64,000 bases of DNA from Cryptomeria japonica (GCF_030272615.1 NW_026729149.1:1-64000), one strand, 5' to 3'; shown: positions 11,821 through 24,299, counted from the stretch's first letter. The notes: generated by a model from the sequence alone, not told the origin. Translations and numbers: made by a program.

Positions 11821-12340
11821 GCAATGCAAATAAGTTATTCTATTGATTAATAGATTACAACAATTTCTTGATAATGAATGAACTACAATTGCTAGATCAT
11901 ATAGAGGTGTTAGATACATTCAAAAACTTCCAAACCTTATCTTAAAAATATTCCTCATAAATTAATCTATCAAGCAATATTGTGGTAATAAATTCAGTTG
12001 ATTATAAATGCATCAAATGGAGAATTCATATAAGAAATAAAAGAAATGTAGAATTGGATAAATTGTACTATTGATTCAATAGATAATGAATCAACTAAGT
12101 TCTCACATTATATAGAGGTGTTAGATACATTCAAAGACTTCTAGAAACTTGTCTTGGAAAAATTACATTATTAGTCTCCCCTATTGTGTGTGGTTATTAC
12201 CACTTTCTCTCCTTCTATAGAGGGCTTCAATTATTTTTTGACAAAACATTGTGACCTTTTCTATGTTTGAGATATAAATTTCTCAAACAACTTGATGTTA
12301 GTGGCTTTATGAGATCCTCTTGAAAACTTCAATATCCCAA
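11821..12340. repeat. Repeat flanking array copy 1
   Basis: Noncoding A/T-rich DNA shared with 20880-21420 and 61380-61920. It contains two diverged versions of a roughly 200-bp block that ends with GAGGTGTTAGATACATTC (near 11905 and 12118). Confidence 0.6.
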
Positions 12341-14085
12341 CAATTAAAACACAAATAAATATCCCTATTGATTCACGAGATTAAAAGATCTTCATCAAAT
12401 AACAAAACATATATAAATTTCCTTATTGTTTTAAGAGATTACATTTGTTTACATTGATAACCATCAAATATCTTACAAAAGATTCTTGATCAACATCAAA
12501 TATCAAACATAGATAAATTGACTTGCTAATGATTTCTTCAGTACTTCTTCATTCATAATTAAAACAAAAACAAATTTCTCTTTTGATTCAAGAAATTACA
12601 ATAACTTCGTGACAAAATATCAAAACATAGATAATTTACTCTTTTGATTCAATAAATTACAAGACCTTCTTGATAAAATATCAAAAGACACATAAATTTC
12701 TCTATTCATTCAAGAGATTTCGTGATTAAATAATGAAACATAGATAAAGCACCCTATTGATTAAAGAGATTACAATAGCTTCTTGATTAGCATGAATTAT
12801 CAAAACATAGATAACTTGCCCTATCACTCTTTATTGCTACCTTCTTCTTTAGTTATGGCTGGATTTAATGATTTCTTCAAAAGCCTCTTGAACACCATCA
12901 AATATCAAAACACAGATAAAATCCCCTACAACCTTTTATCACTACCTTCTTCAACTATTGTTGGATCTAATGATTCATTCTTCTTGAGCTTTGATTGCTA
13001 TGACTGGATCTAAAGTTTTCAATGCTTCTTCACATAAAATTAAAATAGAGAAAATCAGGAGATTACAAGAGCTTATTATGAAATATCAAAACACAAAATT
13101 AAAACACAAATAAATTTCCATATTGATTACAAGAGCATCTTGTTAAAAAATTTAACACAAATAAATTGCCCCATTGATTCAAGACATTACAATAGCTTCT
13201 TGATCACCATCAAATATTGAAACATAGATAAATTGCCCTATCACTTTTTATTGCTACCTTCTTCTTTAGCTACGGCGGAATCTAATGATTTCTTCAAATA
13301 CAAAACATAGATAAATTTCCCAACCTCTTTCTATTGCTACCTTCTTCAACTATTGCTAGATCTAATGATTTCTTCTTCTTCATCTTTGGCTGGGTCTAAT
13401 AATTCTTTCTTCAACTATGGTTGGATCTAATGATTTCTTCAATGCTAATTCACAAGAAAACAAAACACAAATAAGTCATTATATATTTATACCTTCGTCT
13501 TTAGCTACCTTCTTGTTTAGCTATGGATGGATTAGGAGACTACATGAGCTTCTTATGAAATATCAAAACATAAAATTAAAACACAAATAAATTGCCCTAT
13601 TGATTCAAGAGATTACAAGAGTTTAATATGAAACAAAAATAAATTGCCCGATTGATTTATGAAATTAGAATATTTTCTTGAGCAAATAACAAAACCCAAC
13701 TAAATTGCCCTACTATTCAAGAGATTACCAGAGCTTCTTGATCAAATAGCAAAACACAAATAAATTGGCCTATTAATTCAAGCTTCTGAATCACCATCAA
13801 ATGTCAAAACACAAAATATAGATCAATTACCCTATTGATTCAACAAATTACAAGCCCTATTGTTCTATTGATTCAACATATTACAATAGCTTCTTGATAC
13901 ATTTTCAACAAATTACCCTATATTGCCCTGTTGTTCTATTGATTCAACAAATTACAAGACTAACTCATAATGAAAAAATTAGGATTCCCTCATTATATAG
14001 ACTTCAAAAATATATCCTAAAAACTTGAAAATAAAGAAAAAAACTAAAACAGATTCTTCTTGATCAAATATCCAACAATAGAGGC
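12340..14085. repeat. Degenerate 61-bp tandem array, copy 1
   Basis: The stretch is built from repeated blocks of the type CTTCTTGATCAAATATC - AAAACACAAATAAATTGCC - CTATTGATTCAAGAGATTAC, about 60-61 bp long. Some units are lengthened by a TGCTACCTTCTTCTTTAGC - GGATCTAATGATTTCTTC block. Units are diverged and vary in length, so it is old. Small ORFs here merely reflect the unit. It ends at GATCAAATATC, joined directly to repeat A at 14086. Confidence 0.8.
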
Positions 14086-16302
14086 CTTGCTGCTGCCACA
14101 CAAGAACCACCAGTGAGAAGAAAGGAAGCAACTGATCCACAAGACAAGAACACTTTTGCAAGGAAGGAATAGGATGGCCACAAGAACCAACAACAGAAAA
14201 AGCTACCGTAGAAACCATTCCCTCATAAGTCTGTACTGACATATAACACGGAATTAGCAACAACTTTGTTAAAAGTGCCCAGATTTGCAGCTAATAGGAA
14301 TTTGCAACACATATTTCATAAAAAATTGCTTGGAGTTGCAACAAATTGGACAAAAAATAAAGAAAGGATACATTGTTGTTGTTCCAAAAGAGCCAAGAAC
14401 AGAAACCAAAGCAACTTCTAATAGCTAACATTTGCTGAATGCCATCTCTAGCACAATATCTCTCTTTCTTGATTTGCCTTGTATACATCAGAGCATTTTT
14501 TGGATGTATACTGATCCACGTGACTGATAGAGAGCTCATAATGCAGTAAATGCATGTTGCAATCCACATGATGCTCATAATTTGGGTCTCTTAATTTAGC
14601 ATACATCTATGGCAACATTTGAGCAATGCTAGGTATTCTTGGGGTACTTTTTTCAAAAGATTGAAGCAGCAAGCGTTGACGACAGTAAATAAGAATGTCC
14701 TTTTACATGTGCTTTGCTCTCATTTGTAATACAAGCAGCCCTTCTAGTCTCCATATCTCATCAAATGCTCCCTTTTGCACTAGATTTATTACAAGAGTGA
14801 CTCATGGCCTTAAAGCATTAAATATTCAAACAAAGGAAATCCATTTTGGGAGAAAGTGCATTCAGTGGTCTATGTTATGCATGATCCACATTTTCTATGA
14901 GAGTACCCGCTGCATGAGAACATGCAGCATGTTCAGTTTGGGGGAGAAGCTGATGTGCAGTCTTTTGCATGTGTGTCATACCACAAATCTTGTGACCATT
15001 CATAACTTTTTCTGTATGAGATTGTGGGGATAAGAAAGCAGCATATGGTGTAACATTTTGAAGATTATTTTAGAGCATCATAGCACATATTTAAGGCAGC
15101 CACAACAAGAGGCAACCATGTAAGTTTTAGTCTGGTCTACTACTATTTAGTAATATTTTGAGGTAGTACATTTAGAGCCATCTCAATACTAGCATTTGGA
15201 AACATTTTGGCATCAATGCTGAGGTAGATATTGTAAACGGGTTGGGCAGATTTGAACGTATTTGAACAATAGTACTTCTTGCATGTATATTTTATGTTTG
15301 CCACCAATACTTAGAAATTCAATAATTAGAGGGCATTTTTAATATGTTGGGCAAGTGTTTTTGTTACGTGGTTAATTGTTGAGCCATTGTATGGTTTCAA
15401 CTATGCATTTGTTTGGAGTGACATTAACATTTGAGAACAAACAATACTGTTCATAGTGGTTCTGGGTAGATAACATTGTGAGACAGTCATCCTAAATTAT
15501 TGTTCATATACCCAAACAAAGCCATTAGAAGAAGTATCATGTGGTCAACTGTTCGAGCATACCGTTGCAATTGTATTTGTTGAAATTTGATTGGTGACTG
15601 GCCTTAGACCACCATAGATAAGCCCAACATGTTTTTAAAAGTACTAAAAAAGGTTTCATCATGTCTTGAGATCTGAGAACTGGGTTCTTGTGATTTTTGG
15701 AGAGCGAATTCATAAAATCATAATGAACAAACCAAATGAATTTCTCACCTATCTAGTGCACAATTTTCAAGAAATTAGCCACTGTCACCTATATCCAATT
15801 TGCCTTTCACTTGAGATCCGTGCATATGTTGGCTCTGATCTTTAGATGGGAAATGCACTATATGAAAAGAAACAAAGACACAAAGATATAGGCAATTCTA
15901 GTTCATGATTTCCTAGAAAATGACCACTGTCACCTAAAGCCATTTTCCTTTTATCTAGAAATACATGTATAAAAAAGCTCTAACTTTTGTCATAGAAATG
16001 CAATGGGATAGTTGAAACCTGCCTGCAAAATTTTAGAAAACCCAGTTTCACTTTGTGAGAAAATGGTTAAGAAAAACATTACTGCAATTTGTGATGCAAT
16101 TCCACTAGAATCGCTTGCAGTCAGTTTGAAAGTGCTTCTCAGCAAGAAGTTTTGTATTCTATCATCATCATCAGTTGGGTTACCATAAAAGTGCTAACAA
16201 GTGATTTTATTTATTATGCATTGAAAAATGGAAGCAACATTCAATTTGGGTTGGTGAATTCATAATAGTGGGTTACACTTTCAGCGATGAAAAAAAGGTT
16301 GT
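14086..16302 (+). repeat. Repeat A, copy 1
   Basis: It matches 57830-60107 nearly end to end, with small indels; for example, copy 3 has about 47 extra bases near 58665-58711. It contains the segment found reversed at 9607-10210 and forward at 27295-27935. No reading frame survives comparison of the two full copies. It ends where similarity stops after AAGGTTGTC at about 16302. Confidence 0.8.
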
Positions 16303-17719
16303 CATTTGACAAAAATAAAATTTTACATCCTTTCAAATGAATGGGATATTTCGAGCGAAGAGATATTTGTGTTCGCTCAAAAGAAGTATTTCGAAATGAA
16401 TGGCCCTATTTTGGTGGGTTCATTCGAAGGTCTCGTTGGCCTATTTTTTTATTAATAAAAAAAGGGTTTGAGTGAATAGCCCCTTCAAATGAACTCTTTG
16501 ATATAGGGTCCTTTATAAAAAAAAAGGTATAATTGTTAAAAATGACAGTTACATTGCCGTTTTTGATATCAATGAAGAGGAGCCAAACCAACCTACAAAC
16601 ATTGAACCAAAAATAGCTTTATCAACTACAAATTCATCTCATTCACATCTACACTAGGTTGGTGATCCAAGCTTCTTTGTTCCATCCAATTTCATTCATT
16701 TAGCTCATTCTCATTCAGCTCTTGCTTTGAATGATTTCAATTTCATCTAAGTTTCTATTTGTATCTTTCATTGTCTATTCATGAATGTTCTCTTTGTATC
16801 TTTTATCATATATTCATGTGTGTTCTTTATGTGATCTTTTTGTTGAACTGTGAGAGTTAATAGAGATAAAAGATAAAAGATAAAAATTTTCATAAAAACT
16901 CTTGATAATGTTGCTCCTATAAAAACTAAGATTTTCAACTCAACTTGTTACCTGTTGGTGAATACAAATTTAACCCTAGGAGAACTAAACATTTATCAAG
17001 AGTATAGCGAAATGGTGGAGGTGCGATTTATCACCAACACTAACATGTATTAAAAATGTTTGTAAAGTGATTTCCTCACAAGAATTATGTTCCAACTGAG
17101 TCATTAAGTTAGTAAGACTGACTTTATTCAAACCTTTGCTAAACTAACATATTCACAAGCATTGTACCCCAATGGAGCCTATAGTGTAACAGGATTCAAT
17201 ATCATATTTTTAAGAGACATGACTGTACAAATGTGGTCCCAATAGCTCAACAATATAGTAAGAAATTCAATGAAAAATACTTTAAACAAAAATTCCTCAA
17301 ATAGGCATTAAAATGAAGTAATAAGCATTAGTTCATGGTTATGGGTGAACAAGAAGTAATTATAAGTAGATAAAATATTGTGTAAGAAGATGAAATTTCA
17401 ACAACGCAACAATTTCATTGTAGTCTACCCTAGGCAATTGTCAATATCCTTTGGCTACAATCCTTGCCTTATGTTTTTGCACACCACGATTTACATGCAA
17501 TTTTATTTTGTAAAATCATTTAACTATCATCACATATTTTTTCGTATGGAATACTCCCTAACTCTCATGTTTGATTATTTCAATAGCATCTATTTTCTCA
17601 TCCATTGCATTTACTAGAATTTATTCTTTCATTGCTTCTTCAAAATTAATTGGATCATCTACATGTGAATATAAGAAAAAAAAAAGAAGTCATAGTTGCA
17701 TTATTTTCATCTTCATTTT
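16303..17719. other. Unassigned A/T-rich DNA
   Basis: No coding region or recognised repeat. It holds a small hairpin (GAGCGAA at 16353-16359 against TTCGCTC at 16372-16378) and a short run of AAAGATA repeats near 16865-16885. The ORFs here are short and low-complexity. Confidence 0.5.
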
Positions 17720-17949
17720 TCTCATTAATCTCTCTTAAACTTATTATTTTGGTCTTCGTAAGCTTTCTAATGTGTGTTTTGACCTGTCACTTGAACTTGT
17801 GGAATGTGAGCTTTATGGTCCAACACCAAGAGTCCCAATTGAAGATGGTATTTGTTGAACATTGATGGAGCATTTTATTTAGTGCGTAGGGCTACCCTTA
17901 TGCTTGAGGATAGTATCACTTGACCAATTTGTTAACCTTGAATGGGTGT

Positions 17950-18250
17950 AGTAGGAGTGACATTTAGAGGAGTACATACTGGTATAAAATCTTTGTTTTC
18001 TTCTCATGGTAAGTTGGTTGTAATATTGATTGTTTTATCCAAACTTACATCCCATGCTTCATCTTCTATAGATTGCACACCTCTAGTGATTATGACTCTC
18101 TTGATTATTGGATTATGTATCTTTTTTTCCTTTGATTCATCACTATAACCTATAAATATGTATTTTTCTCCTTTGTTATCTAGTTTTCTTCTTTATTCAT
18201 CTAGGACTTATACATATGCCACACATATATATACTCTCATATGAGAAATA
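17950..18250 (-). pseudogene. Copia integrase-RT linker remnant
   Basis: The minus-strand translation contains KGEKYIFIGYSDESKEKK and DEAWDVSLDK, which correspond to the conserved block after the copia integrase core (KCIFIGYSDESK, EEEAWDW-type). It is in a frame separate from the integrase piece and is interrupted by stops near 18220 and 18010. After a Thr/Pro-rich stretch near 17950 similarity to copia fades. Confidence 0.65.
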
Positions 18251-18685
18251 TTATGTTTTCTTCCACTTCATGTTTCTTCCAAAATTTATATTGGTGACGC
18301 TTTTGATGAAACATCTATTCATTATACATGTTGTACATGCTACAAGTTCAACCCAATACTCATTTATGAAGTGTGTTGCTTTCAACATGTTCCTTGATAT
18401 TTCCATGATTGTCCCACTTTTCGTGCCAGCCACACCATTTTGTTGAAGGGTATACCTTGTGGTAAATTGTTTGTGGATACCTTTATGTGGAATCATCATT
18501 GAATGTGAAGAAGTAGTAGGTTCCAGTAATTGAAGGTATTTCCATTGGTCCATACAAATATGAGTGAACAATCTCCAATGGCATTTTTGCACGTATAGAC
18601 CTTCATATTCCCTATTTTGTTTACCCAAGATACAACCTTCACATATTCTATTTTGTTTTTCTATTAAGGGCAACCCCTTGACCAT
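18251..18685 (-). pseudogene. Copia GAG-pre-integrase and integrase remnant with internal deletion
   Basis: The 144-residue frame begins with a pre-integrase block (CEGCILGKQ) and continues to the end of the integrase core (TTRYTLQQNGVA, then NEYWVELVACTTCIMNR). Only about 45 residues separate these parts where an intact copia has well over 100, so most of the catalytic core, including the first two Asp residues, has been lost. The Glu expected after QQNGVAE is replaced (QNGVAGTKS). It cannot encode an active integrase. Confidence 0.75.
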
Positions 18686-19072
18686 TATTTTCTTATATAA
18701 TATAAGTTTGAACCTCCAATGTTTAAGTGTTCAATTCATAAGTTCCATAAGCAATTTTCATCTTTAATTTCTTCATCAAAGATTATTTGGGCGATTGTTG
18801 TAGTTTTCTCTTCTTCCTCTCGTGAGTTTGTTGAAGGATGTTCTTGAGCAAATTCTACCTTCAAATTTGGTTTAAACCTTAAGGAAAATATTTTATTGCT
18901 TCTCATTAGGACCTTGGCTATAAGATGGTTACTAGGAAATTTATCTAAAATTGTGTGGTTTTTTTATGAAAAATATTCTATGCCCCTTTTGAACAAGCTA
19001 CTCTATACTCATGAATTTATGCTTCAAGCTAGGAAAAAAATACACATTTGAGGTAAAAAATATCCACCCTTG

Positions 19073-19327
19073 TTAGGTTAGAATGTTGAAATTTTCTTTT
19101 CCTATAACTAAAACTTTGTTATCATTCCCAAATCTGACATCTAATTTTACACTTCCATCCAAACTAGAAAATAGTTCTAAGTTCCATATCGTATGATTGC
19201 TACAATAGCAGTGTAATAACCATGTCTTTTTCATTTTCTTGTGCAACATAAAAAGCGATTCACATATTTCTTTGGTAAAATTGGACTTTTTTTTGTCTAG
19301 AATCATATTGTTTCTTGCTAAATTCAT
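19073..19327 (-). pseudogene. Copia protease remnant
   Basis: The frame includes TWLLHCYCSNHT and LFSSLDGSVKLDVRFGNDN, matching the plant copia protease block whose active site is normally WLLDSGCSNH. The DSG triad is replaced by HCY, so the catalytic Asp is gone. The short stretch upstream (19430-19330) corresponds to a zinc knuckle in which the cysteines have been substituted. Confidence 0.7.
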
Positions 19328-19514
19328 TTAAATAATGCTCATAGTTCTTGTAGTGATGATATTAAATTGAAGAATTATCATACCCTTGGTTCTGAGGCTG
19401 ATTTGGAGTTGACATTTGATGGTTTCCTCTTCCACTTAAGTTCTCACTTGAGTTTGATGATTTGGTTCTTCCACTTCTATATGAGTTTCTTTTTCTACCT
19501 TTGAAATTTGATCT

Positions 19515-19793
19515 TTATCTACTTCTACCATGGTTGATTAAGATTTGTGTCTTGAAGGCATGCTCCAACCTTGAATTTGCTGACCGACTTATCCTATGCT
19601 TATGAGAAATGAGAGATGCATGCAACTGATCATCTAAAAATTGTGAAAGATTAACTGTTTCTTCTGTGGCCACCACAATAGATTCAAATCTTTTAAGAAA
19701 AGTTTTTATAATTTTCTCAGCCACTCTCCTATCTTCAAGAGTTCCAACATGTAATCTTGTGAACAAAACAATGCCTCCATTATGATTACCCAA
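19515..19793 (-). pseudogene. Copia gag (UBN2-type) C-terminal piece
   Basis: The sequence EDRRVAEKIIKTFLKRFESI - VVATEETVNLSQF - LDDQLHASLISHKHRISRS is the typical C-terminal half of plant copia gag. The start belongs to the gag N-terminus (about 19830-19755, with FNSKNYNYWV and ALFCSQD in another frame). The middle of gag, present as a fragment in B copies 1 and 3, is deleted here at about 19750. Confidence 0.75.
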
Positions 19794-20880
19794 TAGTTAT
19801 AATTTTTGCTATTAAACTGAAGAAACTGAACAAATCAAAAGAGCATTAAATGATATGTATAAGAAATCTACAAAGAAGATTATGAAATATGTTTTTCGTT
19901 TCAAGACTGCAGGTTTTTTTTTGGAGTGAATAAGAAGACACGGTAAGCTGAAAGAGAATGTAATACAAACCAATTTCTGAGTCTTTCATTGGTCTTGTAT
20001 GCAGCTATCTGCTGTCTCGAGCTACTTCCCACGCCATTCAACACTTCTTCAGCCTGCATAGCGCTTTGATTTTCTTGTCTTTTTTCCCAGGTTGGCTGCC
20101 TTCCAGATGCTTAAGCAGCCTTCTAACTTCTTCATTTTTTCTAATGTTGTTTTAAAACTGCACATATATATGACTATATTAATTTTTATATCTCATCTAT
20201 TTCAACCTTGCCTTAGAAACATCAAACAAAAACTAAGAATGAAAACAAAACCATTAACTTGAAAACCATATACATTGAACACTTTAAAAAATATTAAATA
20301 TAATCATGTTATTAAATATATCACATTGTAAACTAAAACAAAAAAAATAATCATGTTATTAAAATATATTCTAAATAAAATTTTAAAATTGTATTTAGTA
20401 TTTTCAAATTTTATAAAAATTTGTAAAACAAAAGAGAGAAAGGAAATCTAAATTATATGAAATATAGCATTATTTTGCTTTTCTCTAGAGTACAAAATTT
20501 TAACACATAGGATTAGAACCCTTAAAATGGAGATTGTTGACAACAAGAGAAGACTACATAATCCAATTGGGGTTATTATTCAATGGGTGGGTGTTTCTGG
20601 ATGGGTGGAGGTTTCTCAAAGCTATACCTAGGAAGGCTATATATTCCAGACATCTTTATGAATAGATTGCGATATTTTATAGACATCTTAGGAATGGATT
20701 GCTAATTTTACCTATCTTGTTAACAAAATCATATACTCATTGTAATCATTATAATGATTCACTCTAATTATTATTCTCCTCTTGATGTTTGGTAATCAAT
20801 ATAATTGGAAATTTCAAATTAATTGTATCAAAACATTAGGAAGCATTATTATGGTAATAAAGTCAATTAAATATGGATCC
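19751..20880 (-). repeat. Repeat B, copy 2
   Basis: It matches 60340-61380 almost throughout and 10966-11820 in its A/T-rich part. On the minus strand it places an exon-like open segment (20134-19971) upstream of the copia gag start. The rest is A/T-rich and noncoding. It runs directly into array copy 2. Confidence 0.65.
19971..20134 (-). pseudogene. Exon-like segment E1, copy 2
   Basis: On the minus strand an ATG at 20134 opens MKKLEGCL and WKAANLGK; after a 20-base deletion relative to copy 3 the frame shifts, and the sequence continues as KRQENQSAMQAEEVLNGVG, SSSRQQIAAYKTNERLRNW. It ends at GGTTTGT, a possible splice donor. Copy 3 lacks the SSSRQQ part but keeps the first frame intact, so the two copies together suggest one ancestral coding segment. 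I do not recognise the protein. Confidence 0.4.
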
Positions 20881-21420
20881 ACACTGATAATAAAAGAAAC
20901 ATAATTGCAATGCAAATAAATTATTCTATTGATTAATAGATTACAACAATTTCTTTATAATGAATGAACTACAATTGCTACATCATATAGAGGTGTTAGA
21001 TACATTCAAAGAGTTCAAAAGCTTATCTTAAACATATTCCTCAGTAATTAATCTATCAAGCAATACTTTGGTAATAAATTCAGTTAATTATAAATGCATC
21101 AAATGGAGAATCCATACAAGAAATAAAAGAAATGCAGAATTGGATAAATTGTTCTACTGATTCAATAGATAATGAATGAACTACAATTCTCACATTATAT
21201 AGAGGTGTTAGATACATTCAAAGACTTCTAGAAACTTGTCTTGGAAAAATTACATGATTAGTCTCCCCTATTATGTGTGGTTATTACCACTTTCTCTCCT
21301 TCTATAGAGGGCTTCAATTATTTTTTGACAAAACATTGTGACCTTTTCTATGTCTCAGATATAAATTTCTCAAACAAATTGATGTTAGTGGCTTTATGAG
21401 ATACCCTCAAAAACTTCAAT
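20880..21420. repeat. Repeat flanking array copy 2
   Basis: Noncoding; equivalent to 11821-12340 and 61380-61920, with the same GAGGTGTTAGATACATTC blocks. Confidence 0.6.
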
Positions 21421-23575
21421 ATCCCAAGAACTAAAAAACAAATAAATATCCCTATTGATTAAAGCGATTAAAATACCTATATCAAATAACATAACATATA
21501 TAAATCGCCTTATTGTTTCAAGAGATTACATTTATTTCTTGATAACCATCAAATATATTACAAAAGATTTTTGATCAACATCAAATATCAAAACATAGAT
21601 AAATTGCCTTGATAATGATTTCTTTAGTGCTTCTTCACTCATAATTAAAACACAAACAAATTGCTCTATTGGTTCAAAAGATTACAATAACTTCTTGACA
21701 AAATATCAAAACATAGATAAATTGCTATGTTGATTCAAGAAATTACAAGACCTTCTTGATCACATATCAAAAGACACATAAATTTCTCTATTCATTCAAG
21801 AGATTACAAGAGATTCTTGATTAAATAATGAAACACAGATAAAACAACCTATTGATTCAAGAGATTACAATAGCTTCTTAATTAGCATCAAATATCAAAA
21901 CATAGATAACTTACCCTATCACCTTTTATTGCTACCTTCTTCTTTAGCTATGGCCGGATTTAATGATTTCTTCAAAAGCCTCTTGATCACCATCAAATAC
22001 CAAAACACAAATAAAATTCCCTACCACCTTTTATTGCTACCTTCTTCAACTATGGTTGGGTCTAATGATTCCTTCTTCTTCAGCTATGATTGCTATGACT
22101 AGATCTAATACTTTCAGTGCTTCTTCACATAAAATTAAAACACAAATAATGGAGATTACAAGAGCTTATTATGAAATGTCAAAAAAAAAAATTAAAACAC
22201 AAATAAATTTCCCTATTTATTACAAGAGCTTCTTGATCAAATAGTTTAACACAAATAAATTGCCCCATTGATTCAAGAGATTACAATAGCTTCTTGATCA
22301 CCATCAAATATGGAAACATAGATAAATTACCCTATCACTTTTTATTGCTACCTTCTTCTTTATCTACGGCTGGATCTAATGATTTCTTCAAATACAAAAC
22401 ATAGATAAATTTCCCTACTACTTTTTATTTCTACCTTCTTCAACTATGGCTAGATCTAATGATTTCTTCTTCTTCATCTATGGCTGGGTCTAATAATTCT
22501 TTCTTCAACTATGGTTGGATCTAATGATTTCTTCAGTGTTTTTTCACATGAAAATAAAACACAAATAAGTTATTCTATATTTCTACCTTCTTCTTTAGCT
22601 ATGGATGGATCTATTTCAGGAGATTACAAGAGCTTCTTATGAAATATCAAAACACAAAATTGAAACACAAATAAGTTGCCTTATTGATTATAAGAGATTC
22701 TTGATCAAATAATTTAACATAGATAAACTGCCCTATTGATTCAAGTTATTATAACAACTGCTTGATCACCATAAATTATAAAAGCATAAATAAATTGCCC
22801 TGTAAGTTTTTACTGCTACCTTCTTCTCTAGCTATTGCTAGATATAATGGTTTATTCAAAATCTTCTTGATCACCATCAAATATCAAAACACAGATAAAT
22901 TGTCTTTATCACTTTTTATTGATACCTTATTCAACTGTGACTGGATCTAATGATTCCTTCTTCTTCAGCTATGGCTGGATCTAATGATTTCTTCATAGAA
23001 AATTAAAACAACAGATATATTACCCTATATTGCTACCTTCTTCTTCAGCGATGGATGGATCAGGAGACTACATGAGCTTCTTATGAAATATCAAAACACA
23101 AAATCAAAACACAAAATTAAAATGCAAATAAATTGTTCTATTGATTCAAGAGATTACAAGAGTTTAATATGAAACACAAATAAATTGCCCTCTTGATTTA
23201 AGAAATTAGAAGAGTTGCTTGATCAAATAACAAAACCCAACTAAATTGCCCTACCGTTCAGGAGATTACAATAGCTCCTTGATCAAATAGCAAAACACAA
23301 ATTAATTGCCCTATTAACTCAAGCTTCTCGATCACCATCAAATGTCAAAACGCAAAATATAGATCAATTATCCTATTTATTCAACATATTACAAGCCCTA
23401 TTGTTCTATTGATTCAATATATTACAATAGCTCCTTGAAGCATTTTCAAAGATCAGACTAACTCATAATGAAAAAATTAGGATTGCCTCATTATATAGAC
23501 TTCAAAAAATATCCTAAAATCTTGAAAATAAGAAAAAAACTAAAACAGATTCTTCTTGATCAAATATCAAAGATC
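21420..23575. repeat. Degenerate 61-bp tandem array, copy 2
   Basis: It has the same units as array 1, and its unit order matches array 3 more closely, including the extended TTTAGCTATGGCTGGATC-type units. It ends with CAGATTCTTCTTGATC, after which a partial echo of the terminal block (TAAAACAGATTTTAG) continues to about 23715, just before the RING gene. Confidence 0.8.
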
Positions 23576-23782
23576 GGACCAATTGTCTGCCTCATTATTT
23601 AGACGTCTTCCAAAAACTTAGAAACTTGTTTTAAAAACTTAAAGATGAAAAAGAAACAACTAAAACAGATTTTAGAAAAAACTAAAACTTAAAAACTAAA
23701 ACAGATTTTACTCCCTAGTCATGCTAAATAAAACTAAGTGAAATGACTTGGCGACAAATAGCTTTTGATCTTCATTGATATT
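23576..23782. other. Array-derived tail and 3' flank of the RING gene
   Basis: Contains two or three short echoes of the array end (AAACAGATTTTA) and then unique sequence next to the RING stop codon. No clear polyadenylation signal could be assigned. Confidence 0.4.
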
Positions 23783-24169
23783 CTAAATGTCGACACTATC
23801 TTTGCTTTGTTTGGGAAATTCTGTTCTGCAGACAGGACAAGTATTCTGCCGCTCCAACCATTGGCGAATGCATTTAGTATGGAATATATGATTCTCATTA
23901 CAAGGCATCTCGCATGCTTGTTCCTCCACCAGAAAATTATCAAGGCAAATTGCACATATGGAGCCTTCACTAATATGCTTGTATGAGATTTCTTTCATCG
24001 TCTCCTTTCTTGCAGGTACATATCCGACTTCATCAAACACTTCATTGACTGCACTACGGAGTCTTTCAAGGAATGCATCCATGGTATTAGGATCACTCAG
24101 ATGATTTGCAAATGACCCATATGCGCCATCCTCTTCTCCTATCTGCCGAACAAAAGCTTCGACATCCAT
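23783..24169 (-). CDS. RING-H2 zinc-finger protein, probable E3 ubiquitin ligase
   Basis: It encodes 128 residues in one exon. A RING-H2 domain occupies residues 72-114: CAIC, Cys90, His94, His97, Cys100 and CPVC, spaced C-x2-C-x14-C-x3-H-x2-H-x2-C-x10-C-x2-C. The core FHTKCIRQWL - TCPVCR wording is typical of plant RING-H2 E3 ligases, which bind an E2 and promote ubiquitin transfer. The Cys90-x3-His94 spacing is two residues longer than the commonest form but within the known range. No membrane segment is seen, so it is probably soluble. The frame is open to 24286, but I prefer the ATG at 24169: it has A at -3 and G at +4, and a TATA-like box lies about 85 bp upstream. It sits directly beside array copy 2. 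Its substrate is unknown. Confidence 0.75.
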   Translation of the reverse strand: MDVEAFVRQIGEEDGAYGSFANHLSDPNTMDAFLERLRSAVNEVFDEVGYVPARKETMKEISYKHISEGSICAICLDNFLVEEQACEMPCNENHIFHTKCIRQWLERQNTCPVCRTEFPKQSKDSVDI

Positions 24170-24250
24170 ATTTCTTCTATTCGTTACTATTATTATACGG
24201 ATGATTGGGCTTAAAAAGTTTTGGTGTATGAACATAACATCTCCTCCCTC

Positions 24251-24260
24251 TATATATAAT
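24251..24260 (-). promoter_or_regulatory. TATA-like box upstream of the RING gene
   Basis: On the minus strand the sequence reads ATTATATATA, about 85 bp before the chosen ATG at 24169. Transcription starting about 30 bp downstream would give a 5' UTR of roughly 50-60 nt. In DNA this A/T-rich such motifs also occur by chance. Confidence 0.4.
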
Positions 24261-24299
24261 AAGCTTCCATACACCCTAAAGCTCATATATTAACTCTAC

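Larger units (their letters stand above)
17720..19830 (-). mobile_element. Decayed Ty1/copia element (gag, protease, pre-integrase, integrase pieces)
   Basis: Read on the minus strand, domains appear in copia order: gag (19830-19515), a knuckle remnant, protease (about 19240-19073), pre-integrase and integrase (18700-18251) and the integrase-RT linker (18250-17950). RT and RNase H are missing. No LTR was found on either side. The 5' side runs into repeat B at about 19751-19830, whose gag start it shares. Confidence 0.75.

Noticed and set aside
12340-14085. Possible CRISPR-like or regularly spaced repeat array
   Set aside because: Units are adjacent and diverged with no unique spacers, and the DNA is plant nuclear.
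14695-15033. 112-codon open frame in repeat A
   Set aside because: The second copy (58453-58788) has different indels and no conserved protein pattern; the codon content is that of noncoding DNA.
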